Below are positions 1 through 8,485 of a stretch of DNA of 64,000 nt, one piece after another. Position 1 is the stretch's first letter, and each line of letters starts with the position of its first letter. A program made the position numbers and the translations under genes. The notes under the pieces were generated by a model. It did no database searches and was not told the DNA's origin. It saw nothing but the letters and a program-made list of their open reading frames with translations. Origin of the DNA: Streptomyces albiflavescens. Lineage in GTDB: Bacteria; Actinomycetota; Actinomycetes; Streptomycetales; Streptomycetaceae. The stretch is from the NCBI RefSeq assembly GCF_014645835.1, contig NZ_BMMM01000021.1, positions 1-64,000 on the forward strand, written 5' to 3'.

Positions 1-76
1 CAACGATCTTGGACGCCCTGTCTGCGTTGCCGGACACACCGTCAGCATTCGGAATGACTCGTCTAGTGTCGCGAGC

Positions 77-739
77 ATGGTCGAACACGATGCCCTCGGT
101 GCCACCCGTGAGGTCTACGACGCTGCTGCCCCTGTGTATGCGCAGCTGTTCCGCGGCGAGCTGCGTGACAGGCCCCTGGACCGGGCGATCTTGAGTGCCT
201 TCGCCGAGGTTGTCAGCGCGAGTGGCGGCGGTCAGGTCGCGGACCTGGGGTGTGGACCTGGCCATATCACCGCTTATCTGGATGAGTTGGGGCTGTCGGC
301 GTTTGGCGTTGATGCCTCTCCTGCGATGATCAAGTTGGCTCGACAGGCCTATCCGGGTCTGCGGTTCGACGTGGGCTCGATGGCCGCGCTGAACATCGCT
401 GACGGCGTGCTGGGCGGCGTACTCTCACGTTGGTCCATCATCCACACTCCGCCGCAAGAACTCCCCGTCATCTTGGCGGAGTTCCACCGGGTGCTGGCAC
501 CTGGCGGCCACCTCCTGATCGGCTTTTCGGCCACCGGTGATCCATCTCACCCGACGCAGGTCTTCGATCACGCAGTCGCGCCGGCCTATCGGTGGTCGCC
601 GGATCACCTCGCCGCGATACTGCGCAAGTCCGAGTTGGCCGAAGTAGCCCGGATGGTTCGCGAGCCTCAGCCCACCGACCGACGGCAGTTCCAGGAGGTT
701 CAACTGCTCGCCCGCAAAGCCTGGGCAGGGGCTGTCTGA
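77..739 (+). CDS. class I SAM-dependent methyltransferase
   Basis: The 220-residue protein has a Rossmann-type methyltransferase core. Motif I reads DLGCGPGHIT around residues 54-63, and the acidic motif II position follows (FGVDASP). The motif IV/V region leads to HRVLAPGGHLLIGF around residues 138-151, the usual post-catalytic signature of UbiE/type-11 methyltransferases. The substrate cannot be read from sequence. The ATG at 77 begins the recognisable N-terminal helix (residues EVYDAAAPVY), so this start is preferred. Nothing downstream on the same strand looks co-transcribed; the next bases lead into a transposon relic. The enzyme should be cytoplasmic and use S-adenosylmethionine. Confidence 0.85.
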   Translation: MVEHDALGATREVYDAAAPVYAQLFRGELRDRPLDRAILSAFAEVVSASGGGQVADLGCGPGHITAYLDELGLSAFGVDASPAMIKLARQAYPGLRFDVGSMAALNIADGVLGGVLSRWSIIHTPPQELPVILAEFHRVLAPGGHLLIGFSATGDPSHPTQVFDHAVAPAYRWSPDHLAAILRKSELAEVARMVREPQPTDRRQFQEVQLLARKAWAGAV

Positions 740-929
740 CCGAGCGCATGATCGCATCCAAACGGGGAGCAGTCAGGCTCCGGGCGTCGACTCGTCATCA
801 TGGCTCACGGCCCGTTCGAGCTCCGCTTTGGTCGAACGAGGGGACTTCGAGGAACACCTTCGATGACCTGCGCTCCTGGCGGGCATCGAGCTGGGCGATC
901 TTCTCTCTCCGCCCCGAAAGGCCCGCAGG

Positions 930-1421
930 ATGACCAACCCCATGATCGAGGGCAAGCCAGCCGACTCGGCCCGCTGCTGAGAACGCGTCCTCAAGGCCAT
1001 CGACGCCGCCGCCAAGAGCGGCGGGGACATCACCATCTCCGGTCTCGCCAGAGCCGCTCGGATTGACCGCACCTTCCTCTATCGCCACCGCGACCTGCTC
1101 GAACGCGTCCACGCCGCCGCCAACCACCCCGGCCGGAGAGGGGCGGATCGCGGCGGTCAGCCGGGCTTCGCTGCAGACCGACCTCACGAACGCGTTGGAA
1201 CGCAACAGCGCCTCGCAGCACGGGTCCGGCAGCTGGAGAGCCGCCTGTCCTCCCGGCTCGGCGATGCGCTCTGGGCCGAATCAGGCCTTGGCGCACCCGT
1301 CGACATCGACCAACTCCAGCGTCGCATCGCCCTCCTCGAGCAGGAGGTCGTCGCCAAGCAAGGCGAACTCGACGAGCGGACAGAGGAGTTGGAGGCGGCG
1401 CGGGCGGCGAACAGGAGTTGA
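930..1421 (+). pseudogene. relic of DUF6262 transposon accessory protein
   Basis: Reading from ATG 930 gives a recognisable DUF6262 protein, the small third gene of actinobacterial tyrosine-recombinase transposons. The parts are an N-terminal segment, a TFLYRHRDLL helix, and a C-terminal coiled coil rich in Glu, Gln and Leu that ends at the TGA 1419-1421. It is broken. An in-frame TGA sits at 978-980 where family members have Arg (CGA to TGA would explain it). The segment corresponding to GRIAAVSRASLQ is in a shifted frame between about 1130 and 1200, after which the original frame resumes. That is a pair of compensating indels. The 190 bases upstream may carry the tail of the preceding recombinase gene, but this is weak. 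Confidence 0.7.
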
Positions 1422-1567
1422 CCCGGGCCTTGAACCACCGGCCTCGAGCGCTCAGGTCACCCCCACGGCGGTTCTCGGCGGCCTTCGGTCCCCGAGAACC
1501 GAACCAGGTCGTCACTGCACAGCGGATCACCGGATCGAGCACTAGGGTCGCACTGAGGACAGAGCCG

Positions 1568-1948
1568 TCAGAGCGGGTTGAGGCGGGCCTTGAGCAGGCA
1601 GAACTCATTGCCCTCGGGGTCGGCGAGAACGTGCCACTGCTCCTCGCCGGTCTGGCCGATGTCGGCCGGGCGCGCCCCGAGCTTCAGGAGGCGTTCGAGC
1701 TCGGCGTCCTGATCGCGGTCGGTGGCGTTGACGTCGATGTGCAGCCGGGACTTCCCCTGCTCCGGCTCGTCCCTACGGCTGAGGATAATCGTCGGCTGCG
1801 GGCCGCCGAACCCTTCGCGCGGCCCGATCTCAAGGGTGCCGTCGTCTTCGCGATCGAGCACTACGAAGTCCAGGACCTCGCACCAGAACCGCGCCAGCAC
1901 CTCGGGGTCGCGGCAACCGAGCACGAGCTCACTGATACGACATGCCAT
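1568..1948 (-). CDS. VOC family (glyoxalase/bleomycin resistance-like) protein
   Basis: The 126-residue protein is a single vicinal-oxygen-chelate domain with the expected beta-alpha-beta-beta-beta pattern. It opens with ISELVLGCRDPEVLARFWCEVL and has a conserved central HIDVNATD strand. It ends in WHVLADPEGNEFCLL, the classical final strand containing the metal-site Glu. VOC proteins act as dimers and cover glyoxalase I, extradiol dioxygenase and antibiotic-binding proteins; short single-domain members like this one are usually unassigned. It stands alone between the DUF6262 relic and an IS481 relic. Substrate unknown. Confidence 0.85.
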   Translation of the reverse strand: MACRISELVLGCRDPEVLARFWCEVLDFVVLDREDDGTLEIGPREGFGGPQPTIILSRRDEPEQGKSRLHIDVNATDRDQDAELERLLKLGARPADIGQTGEEQWHVLADPEGNEFCLLKARLNPL

Positions 1949-1963
1949 TGACGAAACCTACTC

Positions 1964-2323
1964 TCAGTGTGGGAACTGCCGGGGTGGCCGCGCGCGGAGC
2001 TCTTGGGCTCCCCGCAGTGGGAACATGATCGAGACCGTACCGGGCGAGGCGAACAGGTGGGAAGGGGCTTTTGGGGTCCTCGCCTCACCCGGCCGAGCCG
2101 CCGGGCGAGGACCGTGGGCCGCGCGGTGGGGCAACTGACTTCGGATGCGCCCTTCGTCCAGTCCCGGCTCGCCCTCGGATCGCCGGCGCCGGATCCACTT
2201 GTGGGCCGTGGCGCGCGAGATGCCCATCTCGGCCGCGACATGCGCGACCGGGCGGCCACCAATGACACGTTCGACCAGCAGCCGCCTGCCGTGAACGGTC
2301 AGCCGGGCATTACGGTGGGACAC
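1964..2323 (-). pseudogene. IS481-family transposase, N-terminal fragment
   Basis: The first ~55 residues carry the Leu/Arg-rich N-terminus and helix-turn-helix of IS481-type transposases (GRPVAHVAAEMGISRATAHKW). After RRRRSEGEPGL the sequence loses family character, and no DDE catalytic domain follows. The element is truncated and probably frameshifted. It lies head-on to the VOC gene with only 15 bases between them. Confidence 0.7.
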
Positions 2324-2403
2324 AAAGACCTCCGTGCGGTGCAGTCCAGGTGGTGCAGCGGCCCCTCCGACCAGTAGTCCTCTCGTCGGAACCCGGCAGC
2401 TTG

Positions 2404-3900
2404 TCAGGAGACCGTCGCCGGGGTGTCTCGCAGGGTGATGTTGGCGTGGCTCTCCTGGAAGCTCTGGTCTGAAACGAGTGTCAGCCGGGCTGTGGATTGG
2501 AACTCTTGCAGAGTGGTGGAACCGCAGGAGACCATCGTGGTCTTGAGCTTGGCGATGGTCAGGGCGAGCCCTTCGTTGAGGTCGCCTGCGTAGGGGACGT
2601 AGCCGTCCACGCCTTCCTCGAAGATCAGCTCCTGGCCGCCCTGGCCGTAGCGCTGCCAGTTGCGGGCCCGGTTCGAGCCTTCACCCCAGTACTCCTTCAC
2701 GAAGCCGTCGCGGGTGGGCAGCTTCGCGCCGGCTGCCTGGTCGAAGCGTGCGAAGTAACGCCCCATCATGACGAAGTCGGCTCCCATCGCCAACGCCAGG
2801 GCCACGTGGTAGTCGTGCACCAGCCCGCCATCGGAGCAGATCGGCACGTACTCGCCAGTGCGTTCGCGGAAGGCGTCCCGGGCTGCCACGACGTCCAGCA
2901 CAGCGCTGGCCTGGCCGCGGCCGATGCCCTTCTGGTCGCGAGTGATGCAGATGGAGCCGCCGCCCACCCCGACCTTGACGAAGTCCGCTCCCGACTCGGC
3001 GAGGAAGGTGAACGCTTCGCCGTCGACCACGTTGCCGCCGCCGACCGGGATCTCCGGATAGTGCTTCTTCACCCAAGTCAGGGCCTGCGCCTGCCAGTCG
3101 CTGTAGCCGTCGGACGAGTCGAAGCACAACGCGTCCACGCCCGCCTCCAGCAAGGCGGGGACGCGCTCCTGATAGTCGTGGGTGTTGATACCCGCGCCCA
3201 CGCGCAGGCGCTTGGCAGCGTCCACGCCCTGGTGCGGGTAGCGCTTGTTGTCCGCGTAGTCGGAACGGAACACCAGATGCTGCAAGTGACCCTCAGTAGC
3301 CAGCACCGGGAGGCAGTCCAACCGTTCGTCCCACAGCCGCGCGTTCGCCTCGGAAAGTGTGATGTCGGGCCCGGCATGCGCCAGGTCAGCGATGGCGGTC
3401 ATCCGGCCACTGACCGGTCCGTCCAGGTCATGGCATTGGGGGTGGAAGTCCCGGGAGGTCACCAGGCCGAGCAGGCGGCCGGTGGCGGTCCCGTCGTGGG
3501 TGACCGCGGCGGTGCTGTGACCGGTGCGGCGCATGACGTCGACCAGGAGGCTCAGGCTGTCGTCGGGGCGGACGTTCGTGTCGCTGGTGACGAATCCGGC
3601 CTTGAAGTTCTTCACCTGGCGGACCGCTGCGGCCTGGTCCTGGATCGGCTGGTTGTGGTGCAGGAAGCTGAGACCGCCGTTGCGCGCGAGCGCGATCGCG
3701 AGATCGGGTGTGCTGACAGCCTGCATGATCGCGGACGTGAACGGGGACTGCAACTCGATCGCTGAGGCCTCGCCCGCGATGTGCCGCGCCAGGGGCGTGC
3801 GCAGGTCAACCGTCGCAGCTGAGCAATCGGTCCGAGTCCGGTTCGGCAAGAGCAGAAACTCGTTGAACGTCCTTGAGACCTCAGAGATGATCTGTGCCAC
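2404..3900 (-). CDS. guaB: IMP dehydrogenase, Tritrichomonas foetus-like type
   Basis: This 498-residue protein should catalyse IMP + NAD+ to XMP + NADH, the committed step of GMP synthesis. A (beta/alpha)8 barrel is interrupted by two CBS repeats at roughly residues 100-215. DSSDGYS (261-267) binds the nicotinamide side, and the catalytic Cys318 lies in GGGSICITRDQKGIGRGQ. The flap contains RARNWQRY, with the Arg-Tyr pair that activates water. The GGGSICITR loop, SDGGLVHDYH, MMGRYFARF and YVPYAGDL segments resemble the T. foetus enzyme much more than the usual bacterial GPGSICTTR type. The start is GTG at 3898-3900 behind a consensus AGGAGG; a longer open frame upstream is only antisense to an IS5 relic. 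T. foetus IMPDH is known to be poorly sensitive to mycophenolic acid; whether this one is insensitive is inference. Confidence 0.9.
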   Translation of the reverse strand: MAQIISEVSRTFNEFLLLPNRTRTDCSAATVDLRTPLARHIAGEASAIELQSPFTSAIMQAVSTPDLAIALARNGGLSFLHHNQPIQDQAAAVRQVKNFKAGFVTSDTNVRPDDSLSLLVDVMRRTGHSTAAVTHDGTATGRLLGLVTSRDFHPQCHDLDGPVSGRMTAIADLAHAGPDITLSEANARLWDERLDCLPVLATEGHLQHLVFRSDYADNKRYPHQGVDAAKRLRVGAGINTHDYQERVPALLEAGVDALCFDSSDGYSDWQAQALTWVKKHYPEIPVGGGNVVDGEAFTFLAESGADFVKVGVGGGSICITRDQKGIGRGQASAVLDVVAARDAFRERTGEYVPICSDGGLVHDYHVALALAMGADFVMMGRYFARFDQAAGAKLPTRDGFVKEYWGEGSNRARNWQRYGQGGQELIFEEGVDGYVPYAGDLNEGLALTIAKLKTTMVSCGSTTLQEFQSTARLTLVSDQSFQESHANITLRDTPATVS

Positions 3901-4140
3901 TCGTTCCTCCTGACCCGTCGGCCGGGACCCGACTGCCCCGCCGTGAAGATCGCCCCCGTATCCCAGGGCCCGGGCAGGCAGAGACCAGCACGGCAGCGGT
4001 GGAGGTGCCACAACTGCGGCAGAGCCCTGACCGGTCCGTGGATCGAACGGAGTGCGGTCGTGACCTGGCACCCTATCGATTAACTCAACTGCTGCACGAA
4101 TCGTGCCCCTCACCGGCAGCCGCCACCCCCGGGTGGTCAC

Positions 4141-4377
4141 TCCAGGTCCTCGGCCCGAGCCGCGAGGTACTCGGCCCCGTCGCGTCGAGCGTAGACGACC
4201 CAGCGGAGCGCGGGCTTGGGCAAGCTCCGCGACGTCGTCGAGCAGGCCCTCGCCATCCTCCATCAGTTCAAGCGACTCGCCGTTCGCTGGGAACACCGCG
4301 CCGAACTCCACGAGGCCTTCGTCTCCCTCGCCTGCAGCGTCATCTGCTGGAGACGCCTCAAGAAGCACAACTCGTGA
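4141..4377 (+). pseudogene. IS5-family transposase, C-terminal fragment
   Basis: From about 4200 the frame reads LGKLRDVVEQALAILHQFKRL, then the RWEHRAELHEAFVSLAC helix and the terminal WRRLKKHNS before TGA 4375-4377. This is the standard C-terminus of Streptomyces IS5 transposases. The preceding GVER-type strand is in another frame around 4180, so the copy is frameshifted as well as 5'-truncated. It lies antisense to the region upstream of the IMP dehydrogenase start. Confidence 0.7.
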
Positions 4378-4776
4378 TCGTGTTACGAGCTCGTAGGCGT
4401 CCGCCAACTCCGCACCCAGAGGGCGGTGATTGCGCAGGAGCTCCAGCGGGCTGCAGAGGCCGCGAGCGGCGGCCACATCGGCACGAGGAGGGCCTGGTGC
4501 TGTCGATGCGCGAAACCATCCGGGGTACAGCCGGGTGCCTCCCGACCCGCTACAGAGACACCAGGCCGTTGCCGGGCCACAGGGGTTGTGGAGTGCTGGC
4601 GATTGGCTGCGCATGGGCGTGTTGTGGCGCATTTGAGTGTGTGTCCGGGCTGTGGCACGCCCAGCGCCCTGGGAAGGGAACGGGAGTTTTTCTGTCGAAT
4701 GGGTGACCCTTTGTCGGTGGTGGTCGCTGGGTGTAGTGCGGGGTTCTGCGGCTGGCGCGGGGACGGGGGTGGGGGG
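4378..4776 (+). other. gene-free stretch between two IS relics
   Basis: No convincing coding frame, RNA gene or repeat was seen in these 400 bases. One plus-strand frame has a CPGCGTPSALGRE stretch that resembles a zinc ribbon, but it has no clear start or continuation. The stretch is probably decayed IS sequence. Confidence 0.4.
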
Positions 4777-4955
4777 ATGAGCGGGCTACGGGAGATGGCG
4801 GTGCCGTTCGTCGCCTGGGGGGGCCGTTGGGCGTCGCAGTCCGCGACCGGCTCAAGCATGTGACGGCCGAGGACGAGAAGGTGCTGCGGCTGGTCGGTGA
4901 CCATCTGGGCGCGCTCGCCTCCCGGGATCTGCGTGAGTTGGGGCCGACCCAGTAG
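4777..4955 (+). pseudogene. TnpB-like (IS605 OrfB type) N-terminal fragment
   Basis: In the frame ending at TAG 4953-4955 the sequence reads VAVRDRLKHVTAEDEKVLRL then VGDHLGALASRDL. This is the characteristic N-terminal portion of the Streptomyces TnpB-related family. The start context (ATG 4777) is in another frame, and the RuvC-like nuclease domain and zinc finger are absent. It is a short dead fragment. Confidence 0.6.
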
Positions 4956-4990
4956 TTCTGTCTGGCTGAGGGGCCACGGCCTGGAACTTT

Positions 4991-5920
4991 TCAGGACTCA
5001 TCCCGCAGGGCGTCGTGGTCGTCCGGTCGTCGACGACCGGCGGGCATTTCCGGTGCAGCGTATGAGAAGTCGTAGGCAGCCCAGTCGGTGAGCGTGCGAT
5101 AGCCAAGGCGCTGGTAGAGGGCGTTGCTGGTGGGGTTGGACAGGTCCGCGAACAGCACGACATCCCTCGCGCCCGCGGCCAGCGCGGCCCGGCTCACCTC
5201 CGCCGTCACGGCGCCCGCGTAGCCGCGACCGCGTAGGTGAGCCGGGGTGTAGACGATGTCCACCTGGATCTGGCCGCCGACCATCGGGTTCATGCCCGCG
5301 ATAGAGACGGGAGTGCCATCCGGGGTCTCCCAGAGCGTATAGCGCTTGTCGGCGAAGCGTGTGTCGGTCCACGAGTCGGCGTCGATGGAGACGACTTCTC
5401 CGACGGCCTTGGCGAACTCGCCGCACCAGAACATGACTTGCTCAAGGTCCTGCTCGCCCAGGATGCGGCCCCGGCCGGCCGGCAGCGGCTCCGGTGGGGT
5501 GAGCGTGCCGAGGCGGTACAGACGGAGCCGCGTATCGCGGAGTCTCGGCGTCGCGCCGGTGTGCCGCTGCCAGGCCTCGGCAAAAGCGGTGGCGGTGCTG
5601 TGGTCCGCGCTGACGGAGGGAAGGGAGTGCCCGAGGGCGGCCAGGTGGGCGGCGAGGGCGTCGGCCTGCTCAGGCGTGAGCGGGGTGAGGCCCAGAGCGC
5701 GGGGCGGGAGGCGGTAGAAGGTGGCGTGGACCTCGCCCGCGCGCTCCAGTACGCCGAAGACGGGGGCTTCGGTGCCGAACGCGTCCGCCCCACGTGCTCG
5801 CAGCCTGGCGGCCCATGTGAGCGGCATGACGTGCAGGCCGGGCCGCGAGCGCAGGAAGTCTCCGGCTCGGATGAGAAAGTCGTCGACGTCTTCGGTGAGG
5901 TGCCAGTCATCCGGTCGCAT
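4991..5920 (-). CDS. GNAT family N-acetyltransferase
   Basis: The 309-residue protein has a C-terminal GNAT fold. The acetyl-CoA pyrophosphate loop is seen in VDIVYTPAHLRGRGYAGAV (the Q/RxxGxG/A motif) around residues 220-240, and the closing strand is NPTSNALYQRLGYR. The N-terminal half (residues 1-150) resembles the regulatory or degenerate GNAT half of two-domain bacterial acetyltransferases. The acceptor is unknown. The start ATG at 5918-5920 lacks an obvious Shine-Dalgarno sequence. Its only close neighbour is the methyltransferase relic upstream on the same strand. Confidence 0.85.
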   Translation of the reverse strand: MRPDDWHLTEDVDDFLIRAGDFLRSRPGLHVMPLTWAARLRARGADAFGTEAPVFGVLERAGEVHATFYRLPPRALGLTPLTPEQADALAAHLAALGHSLPSVSADHSTATAFAEAWQRHTGATPRLRDTRLRLYRLGTLTPPEPLPAGRGRILGEQDLEQVMFWCGEFAKAVGEVVSIDADSWTDTRFADKRYTLWETPDGTPVSIAGMNPMVGGQIQVDIVYTPAHLRGRGYAGAVTAEVSRAALAAGARDVVLFADLSNPTSNALYQRLGYRTLTDWAAYDFSYAAPEMPAGRRRPDDHDALRDES

Positions 5921-5994
5921 GCTTCATGATTCCCCATGCTGTGGGTCTGCCCCGTGGTTTTCCGCCAGAGCGAGGCCGCAGGACTTCCTCACCG

Positions 5995-6245
5995 TTATTC
6001 GGGCTTGTGTGCCAGGAAGGTGACGATCGTCCTCTTCGCTCCTTCGGCCGACTCCTCCAACAGGCGTGCGGTGAGGGCAAGTCCCGCCTGGTCCAACAGC
6101 GCGACGATCCGATCCGCCGGGAGCAGGTGGGACTCGAAGGACACCGGATGACCGCCCTACGCGTGCGTCGGACGTAGACGTACGTCGTCTCCCACGTGGC
6201 CGGCCATCATCAGATGCCCGCCGGGTGCGCGGCGTAGGGCAGTTT
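5995..6245 (-). pseudogene. methyltransferase C-terminal fragment
   Basis: The minus strand reads LMMAGHVGDDVR, is interrupted near 6180, then continues GGHPVSFESHLLPADRIVAL and ends TFLAHKPE at TAA 5995-5997. This is the final strand, cap and tail of type-11 SAM methyltransferases; the SAM-binding half is missing. It is distinct from the intact methyltransferase at the left end. Confidence 0.6.
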
Positions 6246-6391
6246 CCTGCGCAGCTCGTCCGGGACCCGTTCACTCCACCGGGCGGATCCAGTGGGAAAC
6301 CGCAGATATACCGGGAACGGACAGCAGCAGTTGTCGATCAACGTGTGCTCGGATGTTCACGAGGAATGAAGGCGCGGCGAGGGACCCTTCG

Positions 6392-6431
6392 CGTGGACGG
6401 CTGAACAGTGGTGGGTGTTCAGCCGTCCACG
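6392..6431 (-). terminator. strong hairpin terminator of the hydrolase gene
   Basis: Two 16-base arms (6392-6407 and 6416-6431) are perfectly complementary around an 8-base loop. The hairpin starts 30 bases past the stop of the alpha/beta hydrolase gene. There is no long U tract, which is normal for Streptomyces hairpin terminators. Confidence 0.75.
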
Positions 6432-6461
6432 GGCGTGGGTGGAAGACCGGGGCTGGTTCGG

Positions 6462-7430
6462 TCAGGTGGCGTGTTTGGCGACGAAGTCCGCGATGGCGTC
6501 CTGCATCTGCTGCAGACCCGGTTCTTCGAGCGGGTAGTGCCCGGCGTTGTCGAGCATGACGGTGTCGACAGGGACCTTGGTGATGCGGGACAGGACGGGC
6601 AGGCTGAGGTGGTGGGGTGTCCAGCGGTCATCGGCGGGCTGGGTCAGCAGGATCGGGCAGGCGTCGAAGTCCTCGGGCTCGACGGCGGGGGCGTAGTTCA
6701 TATAGCGATCGAGGAAGCGAACGCTGACCCAGTTGGCGGCGGAGCTGCGGTCCTTGAGGAAGACCTCCATGGCGCCGGGGTTGTTGGCGAGGGCGGACAT
6801 CTTGCTGGCCAGGCTCATGGGGTACTTGAGTGAGGCGGCCGGGGTCTTGGCCAGCAGGCCCATGAAGGGTCCGCCCAGACGGGAGGTGAGTTTGTCGTGG
6901 GCGGTCTCGTCGCGGACCTGCCGGTTGCGCTGGTCGAGGAAGGTCATGCCGACGATGCCGGCCAGAGTGCCGCGGGGGGCCTTCGCGGCGACGTGGTAGG
7001 AGAGCATGCCGCCCGCGCTCAGCCCGTAGAGCACGATCGGGCGGTCGTCGCGGGATTGCTCGTGAGCGAGGAAGTCGACGACCAGGTCGACCCAGTCGTC
7101 GTAGGAGGGGGTCGTGCCTGGCTTGACCTGGGTGAGGCCGTAGCCGAGATTGTCCAGGGCGACGGTCTCGAAGCCGCGGCCGGCCAGGGGGGCGCCCAGG
7201 ATGAGGGACATCTGGCGCCCGTTGGTGCCCACGCCGTGGTGCAGGACGACCTTGGCCTGCGCCGCGGGGTTCGGGTAGCGGTCGAGGTGGACGCGGTGTC
7301 CGCGCCAATCCCAGAACTCCTCCTCGGGCGCGGTGTCGTTGGTCAGCCGGAGGCGGGCGGGCAGGAACTGCTGCAGATCGCGCCAGGCCTGCTGGTCGCG
7401 GTAGTCGGCAGGGACGGGGGTGGTGCTCAT
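6462..7430 (-). CDS. alpha/beta hydrolase
   Basis: The 322-residue protein is a classical alpha/beta hydrolase. It has an HHGVGTN oxyanion-hole strand (around 64-70) and a nucleophile elbow GLSAGG with Ser138. A late acidic residue lies in QPADDRWTP and the catalytic His in DNAGHYPLE. A helical cap lies between about residues 155 and 240. It is probably a serine esterase, lipase or lactonase; no signal peptide is seen. The TetR-family gene lies just upstream on the same strand, 33 bases away. It is likely the second gene of a TetR-hydrolase operon repressed by that protein. A perfect hairpin follows its stop. Confidence 0.88.
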   Translation of the reverse strand: MSTTPVPADYRDQQAWRDLQQFLPARLRLTNDTAPEEEFWDWRGHRVHLDRYPNPAAQAKVVLHHGVGTNGRQMSLILGAPLAGRGFETVALDNLGYGLTQVKPGTTPSYDDWVDLVVDFLAHEQSRDDRPIVLYGLSAGGMLSYHVAAKAPRGTLAGIVGMTFLDQRNRQVRDETAHDKLTSRLGGPFMGLLAKTPAASLKYPMSLASKMSALANNPGAMEVFLKDRSSAANWVSVRFLDRYMNYAPAVEPEDFDACPILLTQPADDRWTPHHLSLPVLSRITKVPVDTVMLDNAGHYPLEEPGLQQMQDAIADFVAKHAT

Positions 7431-7463
7431 CGTGGGCGCCTTCCGGCTGTGGCCTGCTGTAGG

Positions 7464-8039
7464 TCAGGCGGGGAGTGAGGAGTCGGGGCGGTTCAGCGCC
7501 CCGCGGGTGATCATCTGCACGCCGGCCTTGAGGTCCCGGCGGGCCGCTTCGACGTCGCGCAGGTCGTCCTCCAGGCCCCGGGTGAACGTCAGCAGCACGC
7601 CGGCCGCCTGCTGCGCGGTCCCCGGGACGACTTCGGCCAGGGCCGAGGTCACAAGCTCTGCCAGGTGGCCCATGTAGGCGGTGACCAGCTCGGGGGTGTG
7701 GGCGGAGGCCGCGGACAGCAGTTCGTAGGCGTGCGTCGGGCTGTCGCTCCAGAGCTGGATGGCGACCTCCAGCTTCACCGTGAGCACGCCGAGCACCTTC
7801 TCCTCGGGCGTGCCCGCGGCGGCCGCCGCCTTCCCGGCCGCCGCCGAAGCCTGCTCCAGTCTCGCCTGGATGACCTTCGCGAACACTTCATCCTTGGTCC
7901 CGGCGTACTTGTAGACGGTCGGCCGTGACAGCTGCGCTTCCTCGACGATGTCCGACATCGTCGTGCGGCGGAAACCGTTGCGACAGAAGCAGCGGTAGGC
8001 GCTGTCGAGCACGACCTGGGCAGACGAAACCTTCGGCAT
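7464..8039 (-). CDS. TetR family transcriptional regulator
   Basis: The 191-residue protein begins MPKVSSAQVVLDSAYRCF. The TetR DNA-binding domain is evident in residues 1-55 (RTTMSDIVEEAQLSRPTVYKY). The C-terminal ligand domain is helical and Ala-rich. A start at 8060 is possible but would lie inside the palindromic operator, so ATG 8037-8039 is preferred. The gene reads into the alpha/beta hydrolase gene, and the operator directly before its start argues for autoregulation. The inducer is unknown. Confidence 0.88.
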   Translation of the reverse strand: MPKVSSAQVVLDSAYRCFCRNGFRRTTMSDIVEEAQLSRPTVYKYAGTKDEVFAKVIQARLEQASAAAGKAAAAAGTPEEKVLGVLTVKLEVAIQLWSDSPTHAYELLSAASAHTPELVTAYMGHLAELVTSALAEVVPGTAQQAAGVLLTFTRGLEDDLRDVEAARRDLKAGVQMITRGALNRPDSSLPA

Positions 8040-8043
8040 GGCT

Positions 8044-8072
8044 ACAAATTTAACACTCACAGCTAAGTTTGT
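8044..8072. promoter_or_regulatory. TetR operator
   Basis: The arms ACAAATTTA (8044-8052) and TAAGTTTGT (8064-8072) are inverted repeats with one mismatch and an 11-base spacer. The site starts 5 bases upstream of the TetR start codon, in an AT-rich patch that is unusual for this window. Position and geometry fit a self-repression operator. Confidence 0.75.
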
Positions 8073-8485
8073 AAATTCTTGTGCTCGCCCCCCTCTCCCC
8101 GGATCGGAAGCGGACCGGGGCCTCCTCGTCCCGCTATCGGTGTGGGTGCTCCAGCGGGTCGGACTCCGGAACGGGTCGTCATGGTGTGAGTGCCCAGTTC
8201 GAGGTGGGCTTCAGCTGCTCGACAGGCTCATCGGTCAGGACCTGTCCGGTCGATCATGACCGATGCTCCCGCCGGTCCTGGACCGCACGAGGACGACATC
8301 GGCGGATGCGTTCCCGGCCCCTCCCGTTCCCCAGATCATCAAGGTTCCGCTGGCCGGGGGCAGCGAGCACGTGTACGTGCTGGAAACGGTGGGGTCCTGG
8401 TTGTGCCCGCAGACGGTGCCCGATTCCGGCGGCCCGCCCGCTGGGGCGGGGTACCGGTGTCGGAGGACTCTGACACCATGCGGCC
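8073..8485. other. intergenic stretch without a clear gene
   Basis: No gene can be supported. A plus-strand frame around 8310-8400 reads PQIIKVPLAGGSEHVYVLE, which resembles the first strands of small CU044_2847-type proteins, but the frame does not continue sensibly. Confidence 0.35.

Noticed and set aside
2497..3765. 422-codon plus-strand frame opposite the IMP dehydrogenase
   Set aside because: It is an antisense shadow with no recognisable domain and no ribosome binding site.
3901..4632. N-terminal extension of the IMP dehydrogenase frame to 742 residues
   Set aside because: The extra ~240 codons are low-complexity and antisense to an IS5 relic. A GTG at 3898-3900 with AGGAGG gives the natural family length.
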